In this document: piece by piece, positions 35,644 to 44,796 of the stretch | How positions within the stretch are numbered: the stretch's first letter is position 1 | Layout of the letters: each line of letters begins with the position of its first letter | Assembly: GCA_045636865.1 (NCBI GenBank) | Contig: JAZTYJ010000004.1 | Location: 62,001 to 126,000 of the forward strand | Source: SIG480 sp045636865 | GTDB taxonomy: Bacteria; Bacillota; Clostridia; Oscillospirales; JAAYXM01 | DNA: 64,000 nt | Direction of reading: 5' to 3' | Notes under the pieces: generated by a model | Databases searched by the model: none | The model's input: only the letters and a program-made list of their open reading frames with translations | Told to the model about the DNA's origin: nothing | Made by a program: the position numbers and the translations under genes

Positions 35644-36762
35644 ATGCGTTTTTTATTTTCGTGCGGTGGCACTGGAGGACATATAAATCCGGCAATCGCT
35701 GTTGCGCGTCTTGTAAAGGAAAAGAAAAAGGATGCCGAGATTCTTTTCGTCGGAGTAGAGGGCGGAATGGAAACAAGGCTTGTTCCTGCTGCGGGATTTG
35801 AAATAAAAACGATAAAGGCGAGCTCTATTTCGAGAAAGCTTACGCCTTCTGCGCTATATGAGAATATGCGTTCGGTTGCGAGAGTCTTCTCGGCAAAGAA
35901 AAATGCAAAAGCAATAATCAGGGAATTTAAACCCGACGTGGTTATGGGTACGGGAGGATATGCGTGTTTTCCTGTTCTTTCTGCAGCGGCAGAGATTAAA
36001 GTTCCGACGGTTCTGCACGAGGCAAATGCGCATCCGGGACTTGCTACCCGCCGCCTCGCAAGTAAGATAACAAAAATGCTCCTGAATTTTAAAAAGACAG
36101 AGGAGTTTCTTCCGAAAAAGGTGAACTGCACTACTGTCGGATATCCTGTGCGCGGAGATATACTGATGTACAGCAGAGAGCTTGCAAGAGAAGAACTCGG
36201 TATAGAGAAACCTCTTCTTGTAACTTTCTGGGGCTCGCTCGGCGCACGCGAGATGAATAAGCGCATAGCCGAGTTTATGAAGCTTGAAAAGGAAAACGGA
36301 GCTTCCTTCTGCCATATTCACGCCTGCGGAAAATTCGGGTACGGATGGATGCCCGGTCTTCTCTCTGAAAACGGAGTAACTTACGAGTGGGAAGACGGAA
36401 TATGGCTTCGTGAGTATATCGACGATATGCCGAGAGTGCTCGCGGCGGCAGACCTCGTTATGTGCCGCGGAGGTGCCGGCACCCTCTCTGAGATAAATTC
36501 GCGCGGAGTTCCGGCAATTATCATACCCTCTCCGAATGTTACGGATAATCATCAGTACAAAAATGCGCTCGAGCTCTCAAGAGTCGGCGGTGCGGAGGTA
36601 ATTGCCGAAGTAGATGCGGATGCGAAGTTGCTTTATGAAAGGGTGTGCGCGCTTATAAACGATCCTGAAAAGCTTGCGGATATGAGAAAAAAGCTTATAA
36701 GCTCTGCTACGCTTGATTCGGCAGAGAGAATATACGAAGAAATGATTTCGGTTATAAAATAA
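35644..36762 (+). CDS. murG: UDP-GlcNAc:lipid I N-acetylglucosaminyltransferase
   Basis: 372 residues, GT-B fold. N-terminal FSCGGTGGHINPAIAVA, then ADLVMCRGGAGTLSEINSRGVPAIIIPSP and DNHQYKNALEL. It turns lipid I to lipid II on the inner face of the membrane. murC, a common neighbour in clostridia, is not found after it; murA follows. Confidence 0.96.
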   Translation: MRFLFSCGGTGGHINPAIAVARLVKEKKKDAEILFVGVEGGMETRLVPAAGFEIKTIKASSISRKLTPSALYENMRSVARVFSAKKNAKAIIREFKPDVVMGTGGYACFPVLSAAAEIKVPTVLHEANAHPGLATRRLASKITKMLLNFKKTEEFLPKKVNCTTVGYPVRGDILMYSRELAREELGIEKPLLVTFWGSLGAREMNKRIAEFMKLEKENGASFCHIHACGKFGYGWMPGLLSENGVTYEWEDGIWLREYIDDMPRVLAAADLVMCRGGAGTLSEINSRGVPAIIIPSPNVTDNHQYKNALELSRVGGAEVIAEVDADAKLLYERVCALINDPEKLADMRKKLISSATLDSAERIYEEMISVIK

Positions 36763-36864
36763 TAGCGATTATGAGCAGAAAGTAACCTATTTCGCCGCTT
36801 TGACATAAGATGAAGTGGCAACGATGCCTGTATGACATTGGAAATAGGAGGAAACTTTCTTGAT

Positions 36865-38115
36865 ATGAGCACTCTTGTTATAAACGGAGGACGGAGCCTT
36901 GACGGAAAAGTTTATGTTCACGGCTCAAAAAACAGCGTTTTGCCGATTCTTGCGGCAACAATTTTAAATTCGGGAACAAGTGAAATACATAATTGCCCGA
37001 ATCTTTCTGATGTGGATGCGGCAATTGAGATTTTGCGATGTATCGGATGTAAGGTCGATTTCCGCGATAATGTTGTAACGGTGGATTCAAGTTGCGCGTG
37101 TAACTCCGAAATTCCCGACAAGCTTATGCGGGAGATGCGCTCATCTATAATTTTTATGGGTGCGCTTCTTGCACGTCTTAAGCGAGCTTCAATTTTTTCA
37201 CCGGGCGGATGTGAACTCGGTGCACGACCGATAGATCTTCATCTTGCGGCGATGAAAACCCTCGGCGCAAAGGTGACAACCGACGGCGGCGCGATAACGT
37301 GCGAAGCGCGCAGACTCAAAGGACACGACATTATTCTTTCGTTTCCGAGCGTCGGAGCAACGGAAAATTCGATGCTTGCGGCGTGTGCATGCGAGGGGAA
37401 AACCCGCATTATAAACGCTGCACGTGAGCCGGAAATTGAGGATTTGCAAAATTTTCTGCGTGCAATGGGAGTTGAGGTATACGGTGCGGGAAGCTCAACC
37501 GTAACCATTATAGGAAAGAGTAAGCTTAAAGATGTCAGATATGAAGTGATACCCGACCGCATATGCGCGGCAACATATATGTGTGCAGGTGCACTGTGTG
37601 GTGGACGTGTGTTTCTTGAAAACGTGATTCCGGAGCATTTTTCAAACGTAACCTCGCTTATTGAGAGTGTCGGATGCGAAATAGATTGCAAAGGAAGAAG
37701 TATTGATTTGAAAAGAAGCGGAAAGCTATCGTCAATCCGAACGGTCAGAACGATGCCGTATCCGGGCTTTCCAACAGACGCACAACCGCCGATGATGGCG
37801 CTTACGACAAAGTGCGAAGGTACTTCGGTGTTTCTTGAGAATATTTTTGACGGAAGATACCGCCATGTCGGAGTTCTTGTCAGAATGGGTGCGGATATAA
37901 GGGTTGAAGGAAATGTCGCGCTTGTAAACGGGGTGAAGTCTCTCTGCGGTGCCGAGTGTGATGCGACCGACTTGCGTGGAGGCGCGGCACTCGTAATTGC
38001 GGCGATGGCGGCAGAGGGAGAAAGCAGAATAGGTAAAGTTTGTCATATAGACCGCGGGTATGAAAAAATAGAGGATATAATGTCATCTCTCGGAGCAGAT
38101 GTGAAGAGGGTGTAG
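36865..38115 (+). CDS. murA: UDP-N-acetylglucosamine 1-carboxyvinyltransferase
   Basis: 416 residues from ATG 36865. EPT fold: VHGSKNSVLPILAATIL at the N-terminus (with the K-N pair), and SPGGCELGARPIDLH, where C116 is the fosfomycin-target cysteine; later YPGFPTDAQPPMMAL and GRYRHVGVLVRMGAD. First committed step of peptidoglycan synthesis. AGGAGG lies 13 bases before the ATG, a long spacing; no in-frame alternative start fits better. A 4-bp hairpin (GGCAACGATGCC at 36817-36828) lies in the 102-bp leader. Confidence 0.95.
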   Translation: MSTLVINGGRSLDGKVYVHGSKNSVLPILAATILNSGTSEIHNCPNLSDVDAAIEILRCIGCKVDFRDNVVTVDSSCACNSEIPDKLMREMRSSIIFMGALLARLKRASIFSPGGCELGARPIDLHLAAMKTLGAKVTTDGGAITCEARRLKGHDIILSFPSVGATENSMLAACACEGKTRIINAAREPEIEDLQNFLRAMGVEVYGAGSSTVTIIGKSKLKDVRYEVIPDRICAATYMCAGALCGGRVFLENVIPEHFSNVTSLIESVGCEIDCKGRSIDLKRSGKLSSIRTVRTMPYPGFPTDAQPPMMALTTKCEGTSVFLENIFDGRYRHVGVLVRMGADIRVEGNVALVNGVKSLCGAECDATDLRGGAALVIAAMAAEGESRIGKVCHIDRGYEKIEDIMSSLGADVKRV

Positions 38116-38135
38116 AAAAGGACAGGTGAAAAAAC

Positions 38136-39020
38136 GTGGCAGCACGAAACAGAAGAAGACGCAGAAGACGCAGGGGTGGAGGTTTCATACTTACACTTCT
38201 CACTATCTGTGTGGTTGTTGCGGCGATTGTTATGTCCGGTACGGTTTTCCTGAAAGTCGCCGAGATATCCGTTACGGGAAGTGAGAAATATGATGCGAAA
38301 GAGATAATCGAGACATCGGGCATTGAAACGGGCGACAATATGTTTATGATAAATAAGTTTGATGTTGCAAACAGGATTCTCGATAAATACCCATACATTG
38401 AAAGTATAAAAATAAGAAGAAAGCTTCCAGATAAGTTTATTTTTCAGATAAAAGAAAGAGAGCCTGCGGCTTACATTGAAAATTCGGGAAACCGCTGGCT
38501 TATAGATAAATACGGATACCTTCTCGAAATGTTGTCGGGAGAGGATGAGGTAAAAGTTCCAAAAATATCGGGTATCGGAATCACAACTCCTCAGGCAGGC
38601 GAGCGAATCATCCCCGAAAACGAGAATCAGCTTCTGCCGCTTTGTGAGGTGCTCTCGGCACTCAAAACTTCGGAACTTCTTGGTAATGTCGGACGAATCG
38701 AAGTCGGAAAGCTCTATGACGTAAAGATCGTCTATGGCGACAGATTCCTGATAAGTCTTGGCGATACCGAGGAGCTCTCGCGGAAAATCGAGATGCTCCA
38801 CGCAGTTATCGGTGAGCTTAATGAGTTCGATAAAGGAACGATAGATGTAAGTGAGGTTAAAAAGGCGAGGTTCAAGCCGAATACAAACATAGACCTTTCG
38901 GAAAAGATACAGACACCGCGCTATTCTGAAAATGAGGATGCGGAAGGTGAAATTGAGGAGTCAGAAACCGTAGAGAACGAAGAAGAACAAACGGAAGACG
39001 AGGCTGTGGAAAATAATTAG
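38136..39020 (+). CDS. ftsQ: Cell division protein FtsQ/DivIB
   Basis: 294 residues from GTG 38136. A basic Arg-rich start, one membrane helix (about residues 13-35) and a POTRA domain (VAEISVTGSEKYDAKEIIETSGIETGDNMFMIN), followed by the FtsQ region with RKLPDKFIFQIKEREPAAYIE. The C-terminus is a long acidic tail (EDAEGEIEESETVEN). It stabilises the FtsL/FtsB septal complex. ftsA and ftsZ do not follow within the window. Confidence 0.92.
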   Translation: MAARNRRRRRRRRGGGFILTLLTICVVVAAIVMSGTVFLKVAEISVTGSEKYDAKEIIETSGIETGDNMFMINKFDVANRILDKYPYIESIKIRRKLPDKFIFQIKEREPAAYIENSGNRWLIDKYGYLLEMLSGEDEVKVPKISGIGITTPQAGERIIPENENQLLPLCEVLSALKTSELLGNVGRIEVGKLYDVKIVYGDRFLISLGDTEELSRKIEMLHAVIGELNEFDKGTIDVSEVKKARFKPNTNIDLSEKIQTPRYSENEDAEGEIEESETVENEEEQTEDEAVENN

Positions 39021-39039
39021 AAGATGGGAGACAAATAAT

Positions 39040-39522
39040 ATGAAAAAGCTTTTAGCACTTGTACTTATGACAGTTATGGCAGTTGCACTTTTTGCAGGCT
39101 GTTCGGATCCTGTTTATAAGGATCTCAAAAAGTTCCTTAATACCGATATGGCAGACGTCAACTTAAACTATGAAGCTATCGTGTCAGAGATGACTGTGTT
39201 GGATAGGATTACAGACGACACTATCCTTGAAAACAGGTTGAGGGAATCACTCGTTCCGCTTGTCGACAGCACCATTACAATACTTGATGGAATAACTCCG
39301 TCAACTGCTCAGGTAAAGGTTCTTAAGAATAAATACGTTGCCGCAATGAAGGCTTACAAGGACGGATTTGAAAAACTTGCAGAGGGTTGCGCAACTCAGG
39401 ATAATGCGATAATCGAAGCAGCAGATCAGAAACTTGTCGAAGCTCGTGCGTTGTTTGGAATATACAGCGATGGCTTGAAAGCGTTGGCCGAAAAAGTCGG
39501 TATGAAAATTGAACTCGAATAG
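39040..39522 (+). CDS. Hypothetical lipoprotein
   Basis: 160 residues. Lipoprotein signal KKLLALVLMTVMAVALFAGC with the modified cysteine at residue 21. The rest is helical and acidic without a known motif (about four helices, a pattern like small four-helix sensor or binding domains). It comes 19 bp after ftsQ and ends before a terminator, so it is probably the last gene of the dcw transcript, although a wall-related role is not shown. Confidence 0.8.
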   Translation: MKKLLALVLMTVMAVALFAGCSDPVYKDLKKFLNTDMADVNLNYEAIVSEMTVLDRITDDTILENRLRESLVPLVDSTITILDGITPSTAQVKVLKNKYVAAMKAYKDGFEKLAEGCATQDNAIIEAADQKLVEARALFGIYSDGLKALAEKVGMKIELE

Positions 39523-39540
39523 ACATTAGCATTAAATAAC

Positions 39541-39576
39541 AATAAAAACCACCTGCGTGTGCAGGTGGTTTTTATT
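39541..39576. terminator. Bidirectional terminator
   Basis: 16-bp stem (39541-39556 with 39561-39576), GTGT loop; ends the dcw-side transcript and the convergent aldolase gene. Confidence 0.92.
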
Positions 39577-39590
39577 GTTATTATTATAAT

Positions 39591-40595
39591 TTACTTCTGT
39601 TCTGCGACAGACTTGCGGTACTTTTCGCTCTCCCAGTTGTTGATGAAGCTCTTGCCTGCCTCGTCCATAGTCTGGATTGTGAGACCGTGAGACTTTACTG
39701 AAGAAACAACGTATGCGAAAGCGGCAAATGTTTCCAAAATTGCACATGCCTCTTTCTTGACCGTGTTGAAAATCATCTTGTTGCCGTCAAAGCTTATCTT
39801 ACCGTCAGCAAGACCTGCGTTGAGGTAAACGAGCTGGTCGGGATAGAGGATGGTGTTTGTGATTTCGTCAACACCGTATGTTGAGATAAAATCTGCAATA
39901 AACGGAGCTTTGCTTTCAAAACCGTCGCCGCTTTCAGCAAGCTCAAGACCTGCATAGAAGTCTGAAAGACCAAAGTATTTCTTTACTGTTTCGTTGACGT
40001 AGATGTGGAGGTCTGTGCACTCCTTTGCATCGTCAGCGGTTGTAACAAGACCGTGGTTTTCGAGGAAGATAACCTGCGGGAAACGACCTGTTTCTTTTTC
40101 GTATGATGAAATTGCATCACCTATTGAAAGTGTGAGAGAGAAGCCCGGGTTGATATACGGAATCCATACGAAGTCAAGATCCGGGAAAATCTTCTTTGCA
40201 AGCTCCTTGCCTCCGACTGCACAGGTAACAACGTTTGCATAGACGGGGTGTGTGTGCATAACGTACTTCTTCAAAAGTGAATGGAAGCCTGTTTCAACGG
40301 ACGGACGGAGTGTTTTGCCGTCAGCAGCGGGGAAGACGCAGGAGAGAGTAAACGGAGTTGAGTTTTTCTCCTTCTCCTCAACTTCAGCCGGATTAACATC
40401 TGTGTGATAACCTTTAATCTTTATGTAGTCTACATCAGCATATCCCGCAGTTTCCGTAATCTCGCGGATAGTAAAACCTGAAGCCTTGATAGCCATCTTG
40501 TTGCCATCGTGCTTAACGGAAGCGTTGCCGCCGCCACCCTGCACATAGTCAACCATATTGCCGATTTTAGAGCACATCTCGACAAAATTTTTCAT
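39591..40595 (-). CDS. Class II aldolase/adducin domain protein
   Basis: 334 residues. Class II aldolase fold with the metal-binding histidines in VMHTHPVYANVV and ENHGLVTTAD, plus the YVQGGGGNASVK N-terminal Gly-rich loop that binds a phosphate in this family. Some members split a sugar-phosphate (L-fuculose-, L-rhamnulose- or L-ribulose-type substrate), but this clade is longer than those enzymes (about 215 residues), with an extra C-terminal 110-residue part. Substrate unknown. It is convergent with the lipoprotein gene. Confidence 0.8.
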   Translation of the reverse strand: MKNFVEMCSKIGNMVDYVQGGGGNASVKHDGNKMAIKASGFTIREITETAGYADVDYIKIKGYHTDVNPAEVEEKEKNSTPFTLSCVFPAADGKTLRPSVETGFHSLLKKYVMHTHPVYANVVTCAVGGKELAKKIFPDLDFVWIPYINPGFSLTLSIGDAISSYEKETGRFPQVIFLENHGLVTTADDAKECTDLHIYVNETVKKYFGLSDFYAGLELAESGDGFESKAPFIADFISTYGVDEITNTILYPDQLVYLNAGLADGKISFDGNKMIFNTVKKEACAILETFAAFAYVVSSVKSHGLTIQTMDEAGKSFINNWESEKYRKSVAEQK

Positions 40596-40765
40596 AATAT
40601 ATTCCTCCTTGTTTTGCGTGAAAATATTCTACCTAAAAGTATAACACTTTAAAATTGCAAAGTCCACACCAAAATTCAAAATATAGCGAAATCTGTTAAA
40701 AATCTCTTTATTTTGCGGCAGGTGTATGATACAATATATTAAAATGACAAATGCGGGGGCAGAAT

Positions 40766-41626
40766 ATGAGCTTTATTACATTGAATAACGGCGAACTTGA
40801 AGTTACGATAAACTCTTTTGGTGCGGAGATTTTCTCAATAAAGGACAAAGACGGCAGGGAATATCTCTGGCAGGGAGATCCGACATTCTGGAAGGATCGT
40901 GCACCGATTCTTTTTCCGATAGTAAGCAGCCTTGAAGGCGGAAAATACACCTTTAACGGAAAAGAATACTCTCTCGGAGCACACGGCTTTGCAAAAAAAT
41001 GTGAGTTTGAGGTTGAACGCGCAGACGATATTTCCGCAACTTTCCTCTTAAAGTCCGACGAGAAGACAAAAGCGTGCTATCCGTTTGATTTTGAATTTCG
41101 TGCAAGCTTTAAGCTTTCGGGAAAGAAAATCGTTGTCGACTTCACAACAGAGAACACGGGAGATGCACCGATGTATTATTCAACCGGCGCACACGAAGGC
41201 TTTGCACTCTCCGGCGGAGTTGAAAACTACAGCATCATTCTCGATGAGGCGGAAACTCTCAAGCGCTACGAGGTTTTGCCGAGCGGCGTGATCGGAGATA
41301 CTCCGCTTGACTGCTTTGAAAATTCAAACGAGCTAAAGCTCAACGACGATTATTTTGCTGTCGATGCGCTTATCTTCTTTGATATCAAGTCAAGAGGAAT
41401 CGCACTTCGTGATGACAGAAACGGCGAGAAAATCCACGTTGCATTTCCGGGGTTTGACACACTTCTCGTCTGGAAGAGACCGGGCGGAGAGTATGTCTGC
41501 ATAGAGCCGTGGGCAGGTGCGCCCGACCTTTCGTGGAAAAGGGTTGACGACTTTTCAAAGAAATACCGCATAAGAAAAATTGAGGCAGGAAAGAGCGAAA
41601 CGCTTACCCACACAATGACATTTTAA
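40766..41626 (+). CDS. Aldose 1-epimerase family protein (LacX-like)
   Basis: 286 residues from ATG 40766, with GGGGG eight bases upstream. Galactose mutarotase-like fold of the LacX clade: NNGELEVTINSFGAEIFSIKD, ILFPIVSSLEGGKY, HGFA and IEPWAGAPD. These enzymes interconvert anomers of hexoses or hexose phosphates. No operon partner; a terminator follows at once. Confidence 0.88.
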   Translation: MSFITLNNGELEVTINSFGAEIFSIKDKDGREYLWQGDPTFWKDRAPILFPIVSSLEGGKYTFNGKEYSLGAHGFAKKCEFEVERADDISATFLLKSDEKTKACYPFDFEFRASFKLSGKKIVVDFTTENTGDAPMYYSTGAHEGFALSGGVENYSIILDEAETLKRYEVLPSGVIGDTPLDCFENSNELKLNDDYFAVDALIFFDIKSRGIALRDDRNGEKIHVAFPGFDTLLVWKRPGGEYVCIEPWAGAPDLSWKRVDDFSKKYRIRKIEAGKSETLTHTMTF

Positions 41627-41631
41627 AGCAA

Positions 41632-41663
41632 AAAAATCCGGTAGCATCAGCTACCGGATTTTT
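41632..41663. terminator. Terminator shared by the epimerase gene and thiD
   Basis: 14-bp stem (41632-41645 with 41650-41663) and an ATCA loop. The thiD stop codon lies in this loop, so the last residues of ThiD are coded by the terminator arm. Confidence 0.88.
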
Positions 41664-42450
41664 CTATGAGATACGCGTGGTTTAAAGGTCCGCTGCCGTG
41701 TCCGAGGTTAAGTTTAGCTTTGAGTGCTCCCGTGAGGTAGGCTTTTGCATTTTCTATTGCGTTGTGAAGAGGATAACCCTTTGCGAGATTTGCTGAAATT
41801 GCGGAGGAGAGTGTGCAACCCGTTCCGTGAGTGTTCGGGTTATCGATCTTTTGACCGAAAAACCAAATGAATTTTCCTCCTTCGTACAGCAAATCGTTTG
41901 CATCGCAGGTGTGATGTCCGCCTTTGAGCAAAACGGCACAGCCGTATTTCTTGCCGATGATTTCCGCCGAGATCTGCATATCCTTTTCGTCCTTGATGCT
42001 TATGCCTGAAATGACTTCTGCCTCGGGTATGTTCGGAGTGATGAGCGAAGCTATCGGGAAAAGCTCGTTGCAGAGCGAAGATAGCGCATCGCTTTTTATG
42101 AGAGTGCTTCCGCTTGTTGCGACCATAACGGGATCAACAACTATGTTTTTTGCGCCATAGCTGCGGAGCTTTTCTGAAATTGTGCGGATAAGTGCGCTTG
42201 ATGATGCCATGCCGATTTTTACGGCATCGGGGAAAATATCGGAAAATACAGAGTCGAGTTGCTTTGCGAGAAATTCGGGCGGAACATCAAGAATTGCCTG
42301 AACGCCCATCGTATTCTGTGCGGTGAGTGAGGTGATTGCAGACATCGCAAAAACTCCGTTTGCAGTCATGGTTTTTATGTCGGCCTGGATTCCTGCACCG
42401 CCGCCGGAGTCGCTTCCTGCAATCGTGAGAGCTGTTTTCATTTGTCGCAT
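41647..42450 (-). CDS. thiD: Hydroxymethylpyrimidine (phospho)kinase
   Basis: 267 residues from ATG 42450 (AGGGAGG seven bases upstream, inside the end of thiE). LTIAGSDSGGGAGIQADIKTM, then DPVMVATSGSTL and NTHGTGCTLSSAI are ThiD signatures. It phosphorylates HMP and HMP-P for thiamine synthesis or salvage. Last gene of the minus-strand thiW-thiM-thiE-thiD operon. Confidence 0.95.
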   Translation of the reverse strand: MRQMKTALTIAGSDSGGGAGIQADIKTMTANGVFAMSAITSLTAQNTMGVQAILDVPPEFLAKQLDSVFSDIFPDAVKIGMASSSALIRTISEKLRSYGAKNIVVDPVMVATSGSTLIKSDALSSLCNELFPIASLITPNIPEAEVISGISIKDEKDMQISAEIIGKKYGCAVLLKGGHHTCDANDLLYEGGKFIWFFGQKIDNPNTHGTGCTLSSAISANLAKGYPLHNAIENAKAYLTGALKAKLNLGHGSGPLNHAYLIEKSGS

Positions 42451-43085
42451 CCGATGACCTCCCTTGCTTTTTTTAGTAGCATACGGGCAGAAGCTTCGGG
42501 GTTTTCGGATTTCATAATCGCGGAAACGACGCATATTCCCGAGATGCCCGTATTTTTCAAAATGTCAATATTGTCTGAGTTCAGACCGCCTATCGCATTT
42601 GCCGGAATGGGTACTGCGCGGCATATGTCGCGCAGAGTGGCAATCGGGGTTATAACGGTTTTCACCTTTGTTGTCGTCGGAAAAATTGCGCCGACTCCAA
42701 GATAATCTGCGCCGTCTTCAAATGCCTGTTTTGCCGCCTCGACAGTTTTTGCCGTCGCGCCGATAATGAAATTTTCGCCTGCAATTTTTCTTGCAACATC
42801 AATCGGCATATCGTCGCGCCCGAGATGAACTCCGTCTGCCCCTGATGCAAGCGCAACGTCAAGCCTGTCGTCGATGATAAGCGGAATGTTGTGCCTCTCC
42901 GTAAGAAGACGAACTTTTTTAGCAAGCTCAATGTATTTGCATGTCGTTTTTTCTTTTTCGCGCAACTGAAGGAGAGTAACACCGCCGGTTATCGCGCTTT
43001 CGACCCTTTTGAGAAATTCGCTTTCTGAAAAGCCTGTGCTGTCGGTTATCAGATAAAGTGCAGTGTCAAGTTTTTTCAAAGTCAA
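42438..43085 (-). CDS. thiE: Thiamine-phosphate synthase
   Basis: 215 residues. TIM-barrel ThiE signatures: LLQLREKEKTTCKYIELA, IDDRLDVALASGADGVHLGRDDMP, GATAKTVEAAKQAFEDGADYLGVGAIFPTTTKV and IGGLNSDN. It couples HMP-PP and thiazole phosphate to thiamine phosphate. Overlaps thiM at its start and thiD at its end. Confidence 0.95.
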   Translation of the reverse strand: MTLKKLDTALYLITDSTGFSESEFLKRVESAITGGVTLLQLREKEKTTCKYIELAKKVRLLTERHNIPLIIDDRLDVALASGADGVHLGRDDMPIDVARKIAGENFIIGATAKTVEAAKQAFEDGADYLGVGAIFPTTTKVKTVITPIATLRDICRAVPIPANAIGGLNSDNIDILKNTGISGICVVSAIMKSENPEASARMLLKKAREVIGCDK

Positions 43086-43878
43086 ACACCTCCGCGTTTA
43101 AGTTTTTTTCAAAGAAGGATAAGTCAAAGCCCGACAATGTATCGAGCAGATTTGATAAAAATGTTCCGTTTTTGTTTTCGGAGAGAGAAAGCTCTCCTGA
43201 AATTCCGAGCAACGCACACGAAAGTATCGCGGCATAAAAAGGTTGCGATGAGGGGAGAAAACGCGCACAGAGTGAACCGAGAAGACACCCTGTTCCCGTT
43301 ATTTCCGACAGCTGTAAAACTCCGTTTTTTATAAGAGCGCAGGTGCTTTTGTCGGTTATGATGTCTGTTTTGCCGCTTGCAAGAATAACGGAATCGTACT
43401 TTTGCGAAAGCTCTTTTGTAAGGTTTATCATCTGTTTAAGGTCAGAAGCTTCGGTGCTGTCTACACCGCGTGAGGTGCATGAGTTTTTATAAAGTGCCGA
43501 AATTTCCGAAAAATTGCCTTTTATAATCTGAAACTTATATCTTTTCAGCAGCTTTAAAACAAACTTTCTTCTGAATGATGAGCAAGATATTCCGACACAG
43601 TCGAGCACCATCGGGATACCCCTGCGACTTGCCTTCTTTGCGGAAAGTACGATTGACTGAAGCCTTGCATCTGTTATGTTTCCGATGTTTAGAAGAAGTG
43701 CATCGGATCTTGCGGTGATCTCCGAAACCTCCTTCGGATGCTCCGCCATAATGGGTTTTGCACCGAGAGACAGAAGTGCGTTGGCGCACAGGGTTATTGA
43801 TATCGGATTCGTGATGCAATGTATAAGGTGTTGCTCCTTTGTGGTGGATTTTAAAAGCTCTTTAAGAGTTTTCTTCAT
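43066..43878 (-). CDS. thiM: Hydroxyethylthiazole kinase
   Basis: 270 residues. HCITNPISITLCANALLSLGAKPIMAEHPKEV at the start, VLDCVGISCSS in the middle and ITGTGCLLGSLCARFL with the catalytic cysteine near the C-terminus. It phosphorylates salvaged thiazole alcohol. Together with thiD and thiE and without thiC, thiG or thiS here, the operon is one of salvage rather than full synthesis. Confidence 0.95.
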   Translation of the reverse strand: MKKTLKELLKSTTKEQHLIHCITNPISITLCANALLSLGAKPIMAEHPKEVSEITARSDALLLNIGNITDARLQSIVLSAKKASRRGIPMVLDCVGISCSSFRRKFVLKLLKRYKFQIIKGNFSEISALYKNSCTSRGVDSTEASDLKQMINLTKELSQKYDSVILASGKTDIITDKSTCALIKNGVLQLSEITGTGCLLGSLCARFLPSSQPFYAAILSCALLGISGELSLSENKNGTFLSNLLDTLSGFDLSFFEKNLNAEVFDFEKT

Positions 43879-44587
43879 CTTCGCGCCTCCGTTTTGTTAT
43901 GTAATAGAAAATGCCTGCAAGACCGAAAACGACAAACGCGCATTTTGACATAAGCTTCCAGACCGGAGATGTGAGCAAAAAAATATTTACGGAAAGCTCA
44001 ATGACAACAAAGAATACGGCGCCGAGTGCAACAATTGATAAAGCATTTTCTGAAAGTGAGCTTTTGTCTGCATAGGAAGACGAAGAAAGCTTTTTCTGCA
44101 TTTTCTCAAGAAGCCCTGATTTTGAGAGCTTTTTAAGAAAAGCAAAGGCAATACTTCCGCCGATCAAAGTTCCGCAGATGAAGGACGGGACGTAAAAGAG
44201 CCACGAAAGACCTTCCTTACCCCAGAAAATCGTCATTACGGGATACGACATAATCGCGCCTATAATGCCCGTTCCGATGACCTCACCGAGAACTGCAAAA
44301 AGAAGCTTTCCCTTTGATGCGCGATATAAAAGCCCTGAAAAATATGCGCCGAAGATTGCGCCGGTAAGTGCGATGGGTGGGATGCCCATGGTAACCATTC
44401 TTATAACGCCGATTAAAAGTGCGCAGACGAGAGAGTACCACGGACCGAGCAGGACGGAACAGAGAATGTTTATAAAATGTGCCATCGGGCACATCCCTTC
44501 AACGCGAAGGATGGGGGAGATGACAACGCCGAGCGCAATCAGAACGGCGAGAAGAATGAGCCTTAAAAGATTCTGTTTGCTTTTCAT
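43862..44587 (-). CDS. thiW: ThiW-type ECF transporter substrate-binding subunit
   Basis: 241 residues with about six membrane helices. The N-terminal part is ThiW-like: GVVISPILRVEGMCPMAHFINILCSVLLGPWYSL, then GIPPIALTGAIFGAYFSGLLYR. ThiW is thought to bring in the thiazole moiety, which suits thiM next to it. About 75 residues after the core are an extension with a Ser-rich cytoplasmic linker and two more helices, so it is longer than the typical 160-180 residues. It overlaps thiM by 17 bases. Controlled by the TPP riboswitch at 44797. Confidence 0.88.
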   Translation of the reverse strand: MKSKQNLLRLILLAVLIALGVVISPILRVEGMCPMAHFINILCSVLLGPWYSLVCALLIGVIRMVTMGIPPIALTGAIFGAYFSGLLYRASKGKLLFAVLGEVIGTGIIGAIMSYPVMTIFWGKEGLSWLFYVPSFICGTLIGGSIAFAFLKKLSKSGLLEKMQKKLSSSSYADKSSLSENALSIVALGAVFFVVIELSVNIFLLTSPVWKLMSKCAFVVFGLAGIFYYITKRRREDEENS

Positions 44588-44609
44588 TAAAAAATTCCTC
44601 TTTTCAATA

Positions 44610-44652
44610 AATTGATTTCAGGGGAAAATCCCCTGACGGTCGTGAATCAATT
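44610..44652 (-). other. Long leader hairpin just before thiW
   Basis: TCAGGGGA (44618-44625) pairs with TCCCCTGA (44629-44636) over a 3-base loop, and an outer AATTGATT (44610-44617) pairs with AATCAATT (44645-44652) across an 8-base bulge. There is no T-run, so it is not a terminator. It lies about ten bases upstream of the GAGGAAT ribosome binding site. Confidence 0.5.
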
Positions 44653-44744
44653 TTCACCTCTCACCCCGAAACACGAGTTCCCATCGCAAAAAATCTGAGA
44701 TGTCAAGCGCTCCCTTGCCACCCGAAGTCTTGCCTCCTTTCGCA
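44653..44744 (-). other. Unexplained part of the thi leader
   Basis: Between the riboswitch terminator and the hairpin. On the minus strand a strong AAAGGAGG (44740-44733) precedes a possible 24-codon frame (GTG 44721, stop TGA 44647). The spacing of 11 bases is long and the peptide is not recognised, so I list it as a region rather than a gene. Confidence 0.3.
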
Positions 44745-44780
44745 AATAAAAAAACGGATAACCCTTGCGGATTATCCGTT
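44745..44780 (-). terminator. Expression-platform terminator of the thiW riboswitch
   Basis: AACGGATAACCC (44753-44764) pairs with GGATTATCCGTT (44769-44780), with T-rich sequence on the minus strand at 44752-44745. Confidence 0.85.
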
Positions 44781-44796
44781 AAAAATCAAACTGTAT

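Noticed and set aside
36763..36864. Promoter before murA from TTGACA at 36800-36805
   Set aside because: No -10 box at 15-19 bp; the hexamer may be by chance, and murA can be read from the mraZ operon.
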